Of a stretch of 64,000 bases of DNA, positions 41,901 through 45,407 are shown piece after piece. Both the position numbers and the translations under genes were made by a program. Source of the stretch: Leguminivora glycinivorella (Eukaryota > Arthropoda > Insecta > Lepidoptera > Tortricidae); contig NC_062985.1 in the NCBI RefSeq assembly GCF_023078275.1, forward strand, positions 558,001 to 622,000. The letters are read 5' to 3'. The notes beneath the pieces were generated by a model. That model had not been told where the DNA came from. It was given only the letters and a program-made list of their open reading frames with translations, and made no database searches. Within the stretch, counting starts at the first letter, position 1; each line of letters starts with the position of its first letter.

Positions 41901-44831
41901 TAGGTACCGAGTAACATGTTATTACGCGTTGGCTTTGAAACTAAGTATTTCTTGTACAAGATAGGTACGTATTGGACCAAGAGTCCAGAGCCGTCAGATC
42001 GCCCTAATTTTTTTAATTTGCTCAAGGATGAAACTTTCTAAGGATAATGTTAGAGTTAGACTCCGCGCACACGGGCGACAAAACTGTTTTGTGTCCGTCG
42101 CTCGGTCTATGGGCTAGTATGAAGGTGCGCACACGGGGCGACGCAACTTTTCATACAAATACGAAAGTTGCCGAGCAACTTTGTCGCCCGTGTGCGCGGA
42201 GCCTTAGTGACGACATTTCATGTCTGCATAATTATTTGCACGTTCGGCCCGACGGCCATTTTTCGACCAAATGGTAAAACTTTGCCGTAGCTTGAGAAAA
42301 TAAGCTAAGTTAGAGATACTTTCAAGCGTCTGGTAAAAGTTGCGGCTGGCGGAAATAGTCTCGCTATACTGTTTATCAATTTATATTAATTCTGGAGTTT
42401 TTAGAGTCAGTCGGGGTGTATACTTACCACACAACAGACATAATATAAAAATAATGCTATTACAATTTAAGAAAATCTGATACAAATTATAACTAGCTAG
42501 ACCATGTAAGGCAGCGTTCCCACTTAAGCGTCGCGTGTCTCGGGGCGCGCAACGGACGTCTCCGCCACGCCGCCTGAATGTAATTCAAAAAACGTCTCCT
42601 CAGTACATTTTGTATAGGAAGGACGTAAGACGCGCCCCAGGTGGCGTGGCGGCGGCGTGGCGCGCTCCGCGCCGCCTGGGGGCGCGTCTTACGTCCTTCC
42701 TATACAAAATGTACTGAGGAGACGTTTTTTGAATTACATTCAGGCGGCGTGGCGGAGACGTCCGTTCCGCACCTCAGGACATGCGTCTCTTAAGTGTGGC
42801 CGGTCCCTAAAAGCAGAATAGAAATCAACAACCTGTACAAATTAAAAACAAATAATAGTAATAAATGAAAGCTAACGCCTTGTATTGAGATAATGACATT
42901 ATGCATTATATCAAATGCCGTAACAGTAAATACTAATGACTGCAATAATGCAGTATTAATGATTCTATCAGGTTCAAAGCACTTTAAATTATCTAGAATG
43001 TATTAACAACTGTTTCATAAATATAGTTGACACGTGTCTTTGGCAAATCGACTTTCTGATGACACAAAATTATCACGCCTGCATCCCATAAAGGGTAGGC
43101 AGAATACATGAAACTACTCAAGTTTCAGTGCCACTCTTGGCAATTAAGAGGTTACAAGAAAACAAAATTGTGGCATTGCAGTGACAGCCTCTTACTTATA
43201 CAATTTAACCTAAATCTCACAGTCGACTTCTACAACACCCACGGGAAGAAAGGGAGTAGTGAAATTTTTAACAGAGTTTTTTAGCACACTCTCACTTTAT
43301 CTTGTAAGTGTCAAATTCAATGTTATTAATTCCATTAAATATTTCCGAGTAAATGATCGAGATTGTATTTGTGTTATATAATTAATTATAATTTATGACT
43401 ACGCAATATTGCCCTAAGCCAAATGTTACAGGTTTATCATAGGTCTAGATACAAGTTATGATTAACATAATCACTTGTGCCAAAACTCTGGAATTTTTGA
43501 GTCATGCATGTATAAATTATTGTATGTTATAGAGCTCCTTTTATTGGTAACGTGTTTGAAATTCAACTTTATTAAATGTTAATAACAACTATGGTGAACT
43601 TTTATAATCATAAAAACCTACTTTCAGGCTGCCAGTTAGCCATTTTTGACTGCAAAAACAACAGAGAGCACCAATTACAAAGTATATAAAATAAAAAAAT
43701 ACCTGTCTCAACATGCCATGTTTCCCGAAGAAGGATATAGTGGTCCCGCCCACAACCATGAGCTTCCCGGGCCCAGCGCAGTCATATATCGTCATAGCAA
43801 GCATGGCGTTGCGAGGGAGGTCGCTGTAGTATACGGGCAGGGCCACCCATTCGTTCCAACTGTAATAATGTAGAAGCATAGAAGAGATTAGCAAAGAGTT
43901 TGGTTAAAATGGATTGTGTATTATATGTAGGCCCATAATCTTTGACTTAAGACCCAGCTAGACTCATTTTCGCAGTATTGAATTAGGAGCTTTAATAAAT
44001 TTCATTGTTGTTCAAAATATCAGTTTCTTTTGTTTTTCTTAATGGAACTCAGAAAGGATACTTATGAAGACATGTGTTGAAATTGTTAAATGTCATTATC
44101 AAAAAGTATGCCACCTTTTAAGTATAGTCTTTATCTTCACTTTACTTTTATAGTCTATATCTTATAATTATATGTATGTGTGGTTCAATATGATTATGTA
44201 TCATGTTTCAAATAATATTGATATCCTATGACTAGGACAAAGGATACAAATGCCAAGGGCAACAGTAATATAACTAGCTTTGGCTATTGCTTATACATAT
44301 GCACCGATGTCCATGGTAATGCATGTTCAACATAGTTTGTATACTTTATAGAGGTAACTATTATCAATAATATATATCTTTTTAAATTTTATGATCAACT
44401 CTATACATAATACATATGAATATAAAAAAAAAAACAGATCTTACCAACATCAAGAAAACCTAATAATATTAGTTTAAATCAACTTACTTCCAGCGATTAG
44501 TGAAGGCCTTGTACGAGGTAGTAACTGGCAGCGCCAAGGGAACTCCATCACTCAACACTTGGCAACTCACGTACAAATCAGAGCACCCTTCCTGGTACAA
44601 GCCAGAAAACTTCAACATGGGATCCGAGAGCAACTTATCATACTCTGGCTTAGCACGCTTACCCTCTAAAGTTCCTCTGAAACAGAAAATATGAATAGCT
44701 TCTGATACTTGACAAAAAACAAAGGTATGTTGTAAACATAAGGGAAAGTTGATTACACACATTTTTATCTCCAGTTTGTGATCTAATGATGAACTGTACA
44801 CGTAGTAAAACTTATCGTCTATGTCGTTCAT
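1556..44831 (-). CDS. Vps34: Vps34 (PIK3C3), class III phosphatidylinositol 3-kinase, 18 coding exons
   Basis: This is the catalytic lipid kinase that makes PI3P from phosphatidylinositol on endosomes and forming autophagosomes, in complexes with Vps15 and Beclin-1/Atg6 (family knowledge). Eighteen exons joined on GT-AG sites sum to 2727 nt and give 908 residues plus stop, against 887 in human. Order: C2 domain about residues 20-225, helical/PIK domain about 300-540, kinase domain about 600-908. Visible key residues are K657 in FKHGDDLRQD, the catalytic loop GVGDRHLDN with D764, the HIDFG motif with D782, and the C-terminal HKFAQYWRK. All exon phases agree, so the model is internally consistent. 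The extra 21 residues fall mainly before the kinase domain. Exons are 44761-44831, 44488-44676, 43703-43859, 35768-35905, 35026-35148, 32568-32663, 31080-31252, 30113-30180, 20070-20175, 19499-19605, 19065-19172, 16775-16886, 15785-15984, 14778-15205, 14091-14295, 13302-13515, 3954-4061, 1556-1679. Confidence 0.96.
1708..1861. mobile_element. Hairpin MITE beside exon 18 acceptor
   Basis: A near-perfect palindrome built from ccccccacatctagcgtctc with its complement, and gtcgggccaactgtatgg with its complement. It lies in the last intron of Vps34, ending about 28 nt from the exon 18 splice acceptor. A second member is at 5450-5568. Confidence 0.75.
2026..2103 (+). mobile_element. Retroelement 3' end with ATCT tail
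   Basis: The sequence tttccagggtccattgtgta leads to an aataaag and an (atct)n tail, the usual shape of a truncated non-LTR 3' end. Confidence 0.5.
2120..3724 (+). mobile_element. 'gggttccgtag' interspersed repeat copy, with nested insertions
   Basis: The left end reads ccggccaagagcgtgtcggg then agggttccgtag. The right end has the cggacggacggacagacaga microsatellite and ctacggaaccctaaaaa. Opposite-orientation copies occur at 16266-16737, with a fragment at 6205-6250. The family class is unresolved. A SINE tail is nested at about 2958-3118. Confidence 0.6.
2958..3118 (-). mobile_element. SINE tail fragment (same family as 22728-23040)
   Basis: On the minus strand it reads aaggcctagttacccttcgg through ggataacgcaaggaggatga, matching the 3' part of the tRNA-headed SINE at 22728. 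The tRNA head is absent. Confidence 0.65.
3806..3928. mobile_element. Hairpin MITE beside exon 17 donor
   Basis: The ends gggcccgtttctc and gagaaacgggcc are inverted, and the inner arms pair cttgtattacaagt with acttgtaatacaag. It lies about 25 bp past the exon 17 splice donor. An arm-related MITE is at 55228. Confidence 0.7.
3954..4061 (-). CDS. Vps34: Vps34 exon 17, kinase C-lobe
   Basis: Residues 832-867, HANLMLNLFSLMVDASVPDI then ALEPDKAVKKVQDKLR. The acceptor is TTTTCAG|A and the donor CG|GTGAGT. It is separated from exon 16 by a 9.2-kb repeat-filled intron. A hairpin MITE lies about 25 bp beyond the donor. Confidence 0.95.
4250..5430. other. Intron 17 stretch without recognisable gene
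   Basis: AT-rich intronic DNA. Just before it, 4119-4190 is a half copy of the gggcattttcagaa foldback repeat seen whole at 24602. I see no exon here. Confidence 0.5.
5448..5570. mobile_element. Hairpin MITE, second member of the 1708 family
   Basis: It shares tagcgtctcgcgagcgt and gtcgggccaactgtatgg with the 1708-1861 element, in a shorter, more diverged palindrome. Confidence 0.7.
5929..6250. repeat. Interspersed repeat fragments
   Basis: The first part (ccaattgagctgaaattttg) resembles the repeat at about 58395-58470. The second, from 6205, is a short piece of the gggttccgtag family. No coding content. Confidence 0.4.
6785..6890 (+). repeat. Degenerate GGGGTGAAT minisatellite
   Basis: Four to five imperfect 22-28-bp units centred on ggggtgaatnggg(t/a)c(g/a)gga. 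Related words recur at 6282-6310 and 8620-8670, suggesting one repeat-rich element spread over the interval. Confidence 0.5.
7245..7370 (+). mobile_element. Retroelement 3' end with ATAC tail
   Basis: aggttggaagagatccctta is followed by a tgtacaataaagtgttcac signal and (cata)n, a typical truncated non-LTR tail. Confidence 0.55.
7412..7487 (-). mobile_element. tRNA-derived SINE head
   Basis: The minus strand has box A tggcctagtgg and box B gggttcgattccc about 45 bp apart, with tRNA-like T-arm pairing. The rest of the SINE is truncated. More likely a SINE head than a working tRNA. Confidence 0.55.
7870..8330. repeat. Two diverged 'ggcgccatct' modules
   Basis: Two modules about 180 bp apart share acgggaaca, ttaaatattt and the string cc(c/g)gtggcgccatctgt/ag followed by cggcc.....aaac. 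This suggests an old tandem duplication of a repeat. No gene. Confidence 0.35.
8978..9050 (-). tRNA. tRNA-like cloverleaf 1, repeat-borne
   Basis: 73 nt fold into all four arms: acceptor GTCTTGG/CCAAGGC, D-arm GCTC/GAGC, anticodon stem CTGGA/TCCAG with loop GTATCGA, and T-arm GTGAG-TTCAAGT-CTCAC. The formal anticodon is ATC, which is not a normal animal anticodon for Asp. As part of a dispersed repeat it is probably a tRNA-derived element rather than a translation tRNA. Confidence 0.45.
9275..9347 (-). tRNA. tRNA-like cloverleaf 2, repeat-borne
   Basis: Identical to the copy at 8978-9050, displaced by exactly 297 bp. It sits in the left arm of the large inverted repeat. A third copy (from 9572) is cut off after the D-arm at 9637, where the palindrome turns. 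Confidence 0.45.
9886..9958 (+). tRNA. tRNA-like cloverleaf 3, inverted copy
   Basis: The same 73-nt cloverleaf on the plus strand, in the right arm of the palindrome. Box A tggctcagttggc and box B ggttcaagtct are intact, so transcription by RNA polymerase III is conceivable. Confidence 0.45.
10000..10490. other. Intron 16 stretch without recognisable gene
   Basis: AT-rich, with the phrase tcaaagtaacccca recurring at about 10300 and 10435 and a relative at 10845. No coding signal. Confidence 0.4.
10497..10595 (-). mobile_element. Non-LTR 3' end (gaatgccttaaggcat family)
   Basis: On the minus strand, ggttgactggtagagaatac then a tattaagg variant and aaataaataaaa. The plus-strand relative is at 31570-31660. 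Confidence 0.6.
10744..10852. repeat. Near-perfect 108-bp hairpin
   Basis: The arms ttgaccaattttggaattta...ctacatttaatgggta and tacccattaaatgtag...ccaaattggtcaa pair over about 52 bp with almost no loop. Confidence 0.75.
10914..10971. repeat. 25-bp perfect hairpin
   Basis: The stem aattcgttacgataatatgc pairs with its exact complement across an AT-rich loop. It lies 60 bp past the previous hairpin. Confidence 0.65.
11160..11300. promoter_or_regulatory. GC-rich island with NRF1-like and X-box-like words
   Basis: Inside AT-rich intron 16, this stretch has cgcgcatgcgcgca and gcgcgcgtgcgcagg, which resemble NRF1 sites, and gtaaccatggcaacg, an RFX X-box-like palindrome. It may be repeat-borne rather than a promoter; the X-box-like word also occurs in repeats at 47 and 50 kb. 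Confidence 0.25.
12232..12334. mobile_element. Hairpin MITE (atggtcgcgcgataaatg)
   Basis: The inverted arms atggtcgcgcgataaatg / catttatcacgcgaccat and cctatcgcactt / gtgtgataggg form a clear hairpin. A diverged relative is at about 13062-13150. Confidence 0.65.
12776..13035. mobile_element. Diverged copy of the 24602 foldback interior
   Basis: It shares gcatgaaatttcaataaaaa, taatctacattcagaatgtg and ttatgcttaattgtcgtcac with 24602-24881, but its ends are replaced. Confidence 0.55.
13302..13515 (-). CDS. Vps34: Vps34 exon 16, catalytic and activation loops
   Basis: Residues 761-831. It contains GVGDRHLDN (catalytic D764), [20 protein letters not shown] (metal-binding D782 and the Vps34-type activation loop that confers PI specificity), and the SEHYQEFKKQCYTAFLHLRR stretch. 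The acceptor is TTACAG|GTG and the donor AGGAG|GTTAGT. All catalytic residues are intact. Confidence 0.97.
13677..13872. mobile_element. GC-rich MITE
   Basis: Ends aggggcggctcactcc and ggagtgagcc are partly inverted and enclose GC-rich sequence unlike the intron around it. It resembles hAT-derived MITEs. A 5' UTR-like open frame through it is incidental. Confidence 0.45.
14091..14295 (-). CDS. Vps34: Vps34 exon 15, kinase domain
   Basis: Residues 693-760 plus one base, VLATSSKHGFLQFIES to CAGYCVITYLLG, including IQNFFRKYNP. It leads into the catalytic loop in exon 16. The acceptor is TTTCAG|GTC and the donor TTGG|GTAAGT. Confidence 0.96.
14525..14650 (-). mobile_element. LINE C-terminal remnant in intron 14
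   Basis: The minus strand reads NEMREFGLSWNETKAVAQDR then KVWKALVEALC, the end of a lepidopteran non-LTR ORF. It is a short decayed fragment. Confidence 0.6.
14778..15205 (-). CDS. Vps34: Vps34 exon 14, start of kinase domain with ATP-site lysine
   Basis: The largest exon, 428 nt, residues 550-692. It holds the RESGNRNKKAERLQ helix, the N-lobe segment ASLFKSALMPSKL, and FKHGDDLRQDQLILQ with K657 (human K636) that contacts ATP. It ends NLDLKLTPYK. The acceptor is TTTCCAG|GC and the donor AAG|GTGAGT. Confidence 0.97.
15235..15440 (+). mobile_element. SINE-like repeat (cacgcctgtatcccataaag)
   Basis: It follows a (cata)n run and contains gggtaggcagagcacatgaa and cacccacgggaagaaag. Relatives lie at 43075-43275 and, inverted and broken, at 37285-37500. 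Confidence 0.6.
15785..15984 (-). CDS. Vps34: Vps34 exon 13, helical domain
   Basis: Residues 483-549, containing NLATFLISRACNNSVLANYL then YWYLLIECED, nearly identical to other Vps34 proteins. The acceptor is TTTTCCAG|T and the donor AAAG|GTAAAA. Confidence 0.96.
16266..16737 (-). mobile_element. 'gggttccgtag' repeat, inverted copy with a nested fragment
   Basis: It runs from agggttccgtagtcaactag through the tccgtccgtccgtccgcgg run to ctcttggccggtttttt, the mirror of 2120-3724. A piece of a second repeat (cttggccacagactagccaa) is nested at about 16460-16615. Fragments of that second repeat also lie at 19381-19475 and 47950-48025. Confidence 0.65.
16775..16886 (-). CDS. Vps34: Vps34 exon 12, variable Ser/Thr/Asp-rich linker
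   Basis: Residues 446-482, low-complexity, rich in S, T, D and N, with no stop in the required frame. The acceptor is ATTTCAG|TG. The donor GG|GTTCGT is weaker than the others. The frame rejoins exon 13 as SYGDGTDP. A tRNA-headed SINE begins about 50 bp upstream of the acceptor. Confidence 0.82.
16936..17108 (+). mobile_element. tRNA-headed SINE, 5' part (interrupted)
   Basis: Box A tggctcagtcgg and box B gggttcgaatccc are present, followed by the body tttatttgtgcgatgagcac. It is nearly the same as the complete SINE at 18622. It is broken at TTAA by the 17113-18322 element and appears to resume after 18326. Confidence 0.75.
17113..18322. mobile_element. piggyBac-like MITE at a TTAA duplication
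   Basis: It begins CCCTTAAATGCATG and ends CATGCATTTAAGGG, a 14-bp terminal inverted repeat, and TTAA stands on both sides (17109-17112 and 18323-18326). CCC ends plus TTAA duplications are the piggyBac signature. It has no transposase. Its 1210 bp include a 696-bp nested TA-MITE, so the core is about 510 bp. Confidence 0.8.
17584..18279. mobile_element. TA-flanked MITE nested in the piggyBac-like element
   Basis: The ends CACCCAGTGTTTC and its imperfect inverse GGAAACACCGTG are flanked by TA. The interior matches the reverse complement of 39156-39838 over nearly its whole length, so two members are in this window. Confidence 0.75.
18622..18870 (+). mobile_element. tRNA-headed SINE, complete
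   Basis: It has box A ggctagcctagtg and box B gggttcgaatcccgg, then the body with tgagcacagatatttgttcc, and a tail ending at ctacaatatttattttttt. It is the same family as 16936. Confidence 0.75.
19065..19172 (-). CDS. Vps34: Vps34 exon 11, variable linker
   Basis: Residues 410-445, starting EYARICGKDVAVYSDSEG and ending in serine-rich sequence. It is in the non-conserved loop between helical-domain halves and is assigned by position, splice sites (TTTGCAG|AG, TCTG|GTAAAA) and matching phases rather than by strong similarity. Confidence 0.85.
19499..19605 (-). CDS. Vps34: Vps34 exon 10, helical domain
   Basis: Residues 374-409, YAISRLKQAPDEDLLLYLLQ then LVQALKYEDFNEIHE, a strongly conserved helical-domain stretch. 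The acceptor is TTCACAG|A and the donor GAAG|GTAAGA. Confidence 0.95.
19869..20030. mobile_element. Diverged relative of the tRNA-like palindrome family
   Basis: It shares agaaacgtctgcaatcgatg and cttgaactcac with the 8940 cluster. Its tRNA-like part has become a hairpin: tgccttgggtgtcacttgaa is answered by ttcaagtgtcacccaagaca. Confidence 0.6.
20070..20175 (-). CDS. Vps34: Vps34 exon 9, helical domain
   Basis: Codes AEVRQALSMMKQWAPMDVED to THPAVRK, residues 339-374, matching the human KWKPMDVEDSLELL segment. The acceptor is TTTTTCAG|CG and the donor AA|GTGAGT. It follows the 9.9-kb intron 8. An ATG-led 25-nt stretch at 21844-21868 is in phase with this exon (see findings). Confidence 0.94.
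20404..21013. mobile_element. hAT-type foldback MITE with about 230-bp inverted repeats
   Basis: It begins TAGGGTGGTCCTTATTTCG and ends with its complement. The 8-bp duplication ATGGTGGG stands on both sides (20396-20403 and 21014-21021). The arms match for about 230 bp, and a partial third copy of the arm (accgcacttt region) sits in the loop at 20632-20694. It lies in Vps34 intron 8, less than 250 bp from exon 9. Confidence 0.85.
21030..22020. other. Intron 8 stretch without recognisable gene
   Basis: It contains several short catctagcgtc / tagatgtcgcgac repeat fragments and the speculative alternative exon at 21844. I see no other coding signal. Confidence 0.4.
21844..21868 (-). CDS. Possible alternative first coding exon of Vps34 (speculative)
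   Basis: Inside intron 8, an ATG at 21868 reads MPQKEVSN and ends one base into a codon at a GTACGT donor. That leftover base is exactly the phase exon 9 needs. Splicing would give a protein lacking the C2 domain. The evidence is only the ATG, donor and phase; chance is a real possibility. Confidence 0.15.
22030..22192. mobile_element. MITE with gcgcggatccag ends
   Basis: gcgcggatccag at the left and ctggatccgcgc at the right are exact inverses. Inside are two gggggtcacgtg blocks and runs of G and C. A one-ended relative with tcacgtggtctatttctatgg is at 52125-52205. Confidence 0.7.
22728..23040 (+). mobile_element. tRNA-headed SINE, complete
   Basis: The head has box A tggtctagcgg and box B gggttcgaaccc with tRNA spacing. 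The body includes gtgaaggaaaacatcctgag and the tail ends acgcaaggaggatgag. Headless relatives are at 2958-3118 and 25665-25920, both inverted. Confidence 0.75.
23260..23990. other. Intron 8 stretch, short repeat only
   Basis: A doubled cgccatctag...gtacc.... motif at 23268-23340 resembles a small inverted repeat. Otherwise it is AT-rich with no gene. Confidence 0.35.
24052..24340. mobile_element. Foldback repeat (ctactcagaatc...gagctctttcga)
   Basis: The arms cactttttctactcag / ctgagtagaaaaagt and tcatgagctctttcgatt / tcgaaagagctcatga pair across about 150 bp. It is a relative of the foldback at 58586-61093. Confidence 0.65.
24376..24580 (+). mobile_element. 'acccccgacgcaaa' repeat copy 1
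   Basis: It runs from taacccccgacgcaaaaacg through atcgtagctcccgaacggat to gtcgcggtcgggggtttt. The ends are partly inverted (ACCCCCGAC/GTCGGGGGTT). Other copies are at 27914-28105 (+), 29760-29970 (-) and 33001-33212 (-). Confidence 0.65.
24602..24881. mobile_element. Foldback MITE (gggcattttcagaa)
   Basis: The arms gggcattttcagaacttggg and cccaaattctgaaaatgc, then gttgttaacaaaaattaact and its inverse, pair for about 70 bp. Partial relatives are at 4119-4190 and 12776-13035. Confidence 0.75.
25665..25920 (-). mobile_element. SINE fragment, inverted
   Basis: The minus strand reads tcggtgaaagaaaacatcgt through gcctagttactttt to aataacgcaaggaggatgat, matching the body of the 22728 SINE without its tRNA head. 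Confidence 0.65.
26155..26612. mobile_element. Foldback element with 35-bp ends
   Basis: The left end ttattgtgcctgagctgtaa continues to cacatttttgacac, and the right end inverts it (gtgtcaaaaatgtg...cagctccgggacaataa). A related left-end piece is at 32245-32345. No transposase. Confidence 0.6.
27055..27560. repeat. Intron 8 duplication, left copy (with MITE)
   Basis: It shares ataagtacctcattttaaca and, after 27303, a further 250 bp (gttgtcgtaatgttcagttt onward) with 28930-29287. The left copy contains a MITE at about 27163-27298 that the right copy lacks. Confidence 0.75.
27163..27298. mobile_element. hAT-type MITE (cagcagcggctgg)
   Basis: The ends cagcagcggctggt and accagccgccactg are imperfect inverses. 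ATAGGTAC stands on both sides (27155-27162 and 27299-27306) with a 3-bp offset at the left. A second member is at 37147-37272, with a clean 8-bp duplication. Confidence 0.7.
27914..28395 (+). mobile_element. 'acccccgacgcaaa' copy 2 joined to a 'gcccgcggcttcg'-type repeat
   Basis: 27914-28105 is the acccccgacg repeat. 28140-28395 holds two partial copies of another common lepidopteran repeat with aacgcgagcgaagccgcggg and tattataaatgggaaagtgt. The order suggests successive insertions. Confidence 0.55.
28398..28645 (+). mobile_element. LINE C-terminal remnant
   Basis: With frame changes it reads GWRGRGKPKQRWMDCVKEDM then RKKDVSVEMTKDRGEWKRKT and CCTDPT, the standard C-terminus of an abundant lepidopteran endonuclease/reverse transcriptase ORF. 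Only the end is present. Confidence 0.75.
28655..28960 (+). mobile_element. 'gcccgcggcttcg'-type repeat and tRNA-like box B fragment
   Basis: gagcgaagccgcgggcaaaa ends at about 28820. It is followed by ctggttcgattccagcctcaggcactgg, a box-B-containing tail of a SINE without its head. Confidence 0.45.
28930..29290. repeat. Intron 8 duplication, right copy (empty site)
   Basis: A near-identical copy of 27055-27560 that lacks the 27163-27298 MITE. It is therefore a natural reference for the pre-insertion site. Confidence 0.75.
29683..29970 (-). mobile_element. 'acccccgacgcaaa' copy 3 and flanking repeat fragment
   Basis: 29683-29758 carries tactaatattataaatggga of the second family. 29760-29970 is the acccccgacg family, inverted, with a cagacagacagacagaca microsatellite. 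Confidence 0.6.
30113..30180 (-). CDS. Vps34: Vps34 exon 8
   Basis: A short exon, residues 316-338 plus one base, coding FYLSSHRRALTKFLECVNWNRP. It aligns with the human YYLTNQEKALTKFLKCVNW. The acceptor is GTGCTAG|A and the donor CCAG|GTATGT. The phase joins exon 7 (AG) and exon 9 (CG) without a frame break. Confidence 0.94.
30506..31079 (-). repeat. Tandem array of partial exon 7 copies
   Basis: Three further direct copies of the 3' part of exon 7, spaced 197, 189 and 188 bp from the true exon. Copy at 30883-30990: a 2-bp loss shifts the frame and the donor is CAG|ATATAT. Copy at 30694-30800: open throughout, KLTISERDQLTAIVAAPPAS to LLWKY, with the donor CAG|GTACAT kept. Copy at 30506-30615: has TAA in frame and no donor. 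None has the exon's 5' half or a good acceptor. Confidence 0.9.
31080..31252 (-). CDS. Vps34: Vps34 exon 7 (the complete copy)
   Basis: Residues 259-315 plus two bases, from ENLVENKQHRLARSLR to YQDLLWKY, leading into the helical domain. The acceptor is TTTGCCAG|GAG and the donor CAG|GTACAT. The last about 104 nt of this exon plus adjacent intron are tandemly repeated three more times downstream (30506-30995). Only this copy has the 5' half and a recognisable acceptor, so it is the one I place in the mRNA. Confidence 0.93.
31535..31675 (+). mobile_element. Non-LTR 3' end (gaatgccttaaggcat)
   Basis: gtggttgactggtagagaat then gccttaaggcattatgtcc and an aaataaataaaa tail. The inverted relative is at 10497. 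Confidence 0.65.
32568..32663 (-). CDS. Vps34: Vps34 exon 6
   Basis: 32 codons, residues 227-258, beginning HAVVYYEQDGDE and ending EIQQ. It aligns with the human GIVYYEKDGDE segment; the rest is the poorly conserved C2-helical linker. The acceptor is TTGGCAG|CAC and the donor CAG|GTATGT. Confidence 0.9.
33001..33212 (-). mobile_element. 'acccccgacgcaaa' copy 4
   Basis: Inverted copy ending ccgtcgtttttgcgtcgggg. It contains cgttcgggagctacgatgcc. Confidence 0.65.
33603..34877. mobile_element. 1.27-kb foldback transposon flanked by TA
   Basis: It begins CAGTGCCGGACAAAATGC and ends with the near complement GTCCAGCACTG, with TA on both sides. The two arms run toward each other for about 550 bp each with scattered mismatches. 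A separate MITE (33695-33838) interrupts only the left arm. TA flanks and CAGTGC ends suggest the Tc1/mariner superfamily. No transposase. Confidence 0.8.
33695..33838. mobile_element. MITE nested in the left arm
   Basis: The ends cccgtagccgaatggca and tgccattcggctagcc are inverted. The right arm of the host foldback has no such insertion, which defines the boundaries. Confidence 0.75.
35026..35148 (-). CDS. Vps34: Vps34 exon 5
   Basis: 41 codons, residues 186-226, starting VDWLDRLTFREIEMINE, which is nearly invariant in Vps34. The acceptor is TTTCAG|GTG and the donor AAC|GTAAGT. It forms the last strands of the C2 domain. Confidence 0.95.
35768..35905 (-). CDS. Vps34: Vps34 exon 4, end of C2 core
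   Basis: 46 codons, residues 140-185, GMFDLRVWPGVEGG to KKHRNGHMPK. The acceptor follows a CT-rich tract (CTCTCTGAAAAAG|GGG) and the donor is AAG|GTACGT. It matches the human stretch from GMHDLKVWPNVE to HRQGHMVK. The open frame continues upstream of the acceptor with a methionine, but that part is intron: the match to Vps34 starts exactly at the splice site. Confidence 0.94.
37147..37272. mobile_element. 126-bp hAT-type MITE
   Basis: The ends CAGCAGCGGCTG and CAGCCGCCACTG are inverted, and the 8-bp duplication CTGTATAA stands on both sides. It is the same family as 27163-27298. Confidence 0.8.
37285..37500 (-). mobile_element. Broken SINE-like repeat, inverted
   Basis: Pieces matching the 15235 family: ttaagaatttcaccactccc, and later gtggcacttt...gtgctctgcctac. 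The central part is replaced. Confidence 0.5.
38208..38451. mobile_element. MITE (tactgagagaaa ends) inside the hAT element
   Basis: The ends actgagagaaaat and aatttctctcagt are inverted with TA-rich flanks. The interior repeats caacaagt words. Confidence 0.55.
39078..40346 (-). mobile_element. Internally deleted Tc1/mariner element
   Basis: The ends CAGGGTGGGCCAATGATAAAT and ATTTATCACTGGCCCACCCTG are inverted and flanked by TA. On the minus strand a start MVSYTGEQQAFCIQAFYENN is fused to a transposase C-terminus containing RSPDLTPADFFLWGYLKSK and ending LDDLIF. The middle, with most catalytic residues, is gone. A 683-bp MITE splits it further. Confidence 0.85.
39156..39838. mobile_element. 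TA-flanked MITE nested in the mariner
   Basis: The ends CACCGTGTTTCCGGTAACAC and GTGTTAAGTGAAACACGGTG are inverted with TA on each side. Same family as 17584-18279, in the opposite orientation. Confidence 0.8.
41527..42040. other. Intron 3 stretch without recognisable gene
   Basis: It includes a (gataaaa)n patch and a segment atacctcaggagtccccgca that reads like part of a common repeat. No exon. Confidence 0.35.
42053..42206. mobile_element. GC-rich hairpin MITE
   Basis: The ends gactccgcgcacacgggcga and gtcgcccgtgtgcgcggagc are inverted. A further internal copy, gtgcgcacacggggcgac, is present. Confidence 0.7.
42510..42811. mobile_element. GC-rich hairpin MITE with about 100-bp arms
   Basis: The arm cgtctcctcagtacattttg then tataggaaggacgtaaga and its exact complement flank a GC-rich loop; the outer ends are cacttaagcgtcgcgtgtct and the related tgcgtctcttaagtgtggcc. 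A second copy at 54226-54472 keeps only one full arm. Confidence 0.75.
43075..43275 (+). mobile_element. SINE-like repeat (cacgcctgcatcccataaag)
   Basis: Same family as 15235-15440, including agtcgacttctacaacaccc. Confidence 0.65.
43703..43859 (-). CDS. Vps34: Vps34 exon 3, C2 domain
   Basis: Residues 87-139, starting with W-N-E-W and ending GKHGMLRQ. It carries DLPRNAMLAMTIYD and the PGK...VGGTTISFFGKHG segment diagnostic of the Vps34 C2 domain. The acceptor is TTACAG|T and the donor CAG|GTATTT. The following intron 3 is about 7.8 kb and holds the large nested transposon cluster. Confidence 0.95.
44488..44676 (-). CDS. Vps34: Vps34 exon 2, C2 domain
   Basis: Residues 24-87, in the C2 domain. 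The acceptor is TTTCAG|AGG and the donor AA|GTAAGT. It contains the conserved segments DPMLKFSGLYQE, CSDLYVSCQV and TSYKAFTNRW. The phase joins exon 3 to give RWNWNEW, as in other Vps34 proteins. Confidence 0.95.
44761..44831 (-). CDS. Vps34: Vps34 exon 1 (start codon)
   Basis: Encodes residues 1-23 plus two bases. The start is the first ATG of MNDIDDKFYYVYSS, which aligns with the human N-terminus (KFHYIYS). The donor is AT|GTGTGT. Splicing to exon 2 restores the conserved KIGTLEGKR. The 5' UTR extends upstream toward the divergently transcribed DPM3. Confidence 0.93.
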
Positions 44832-45407
44832 AGTAAAATGATTACGTTACAAACACTTTTATGAAATTTCGATCGAAGTGTTACAACTTCTCCGTATTTG
44901 TTATTGAAGTGCAAATAAGTGCAATGCAATCCGAACATAATCCGAATAAAATTAATGAATGACAGATTGACATTGACGTTTAGAAATAGCACTGCTAAGC
45001 TATTTGCGTTACAATGAAAACCGCCTGTGAAGTTCCGTACGTAACTTATTGCCGTCATAAACCTTGGACCTCAAATAGCTTTCGTGTCGCATCTGTTTGA
45101 GATAATTATAAAAACGGTTCACAATACGTATTGTAACTTAGTTTTCCAACGTGTTTACCAACAACTTGATCGATCTGTAACGTCAGCGACATTTGACAAA
45201 TGTCAAAATGTATAAAAGAAAAGGTTATGTTACCTATGTTATTCTTGCGATCTTTCAGTTAAAATAAAACCCTTTAAAAAACTATAAATACTATTCAGGC
45301 ACGTAATTATAATCGTTTCACTCTGTTTTAGAATTATGGATTGCCTTTGAATGAGTTACATTCAGATTGTTTTGTTCATTCTGTGTAAATGAAGTTTTCT
45401 TTTTCAG
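44832..45407. promoter_or_regulatory. Divergent Vps34/DPM3 intergenic region
   Basis: About 580 bp separate the two start codons, which face away from each other, so a shared bidirectional promoter is likely. There is no convincing TATA box. It also holds the 5' UTRs and possibly a 5' UTR intron of DPM3, because a pyrimidine-rich acceptor (CTTTTTCAG) ends at 45407, five bases before the DPM3 ATG. Confidence 0.5.

Noticed and set aside
44500..44694. Plus-strand 64-codon frame
   Set aside because: Antisense shadow of Vps34 exon 2.
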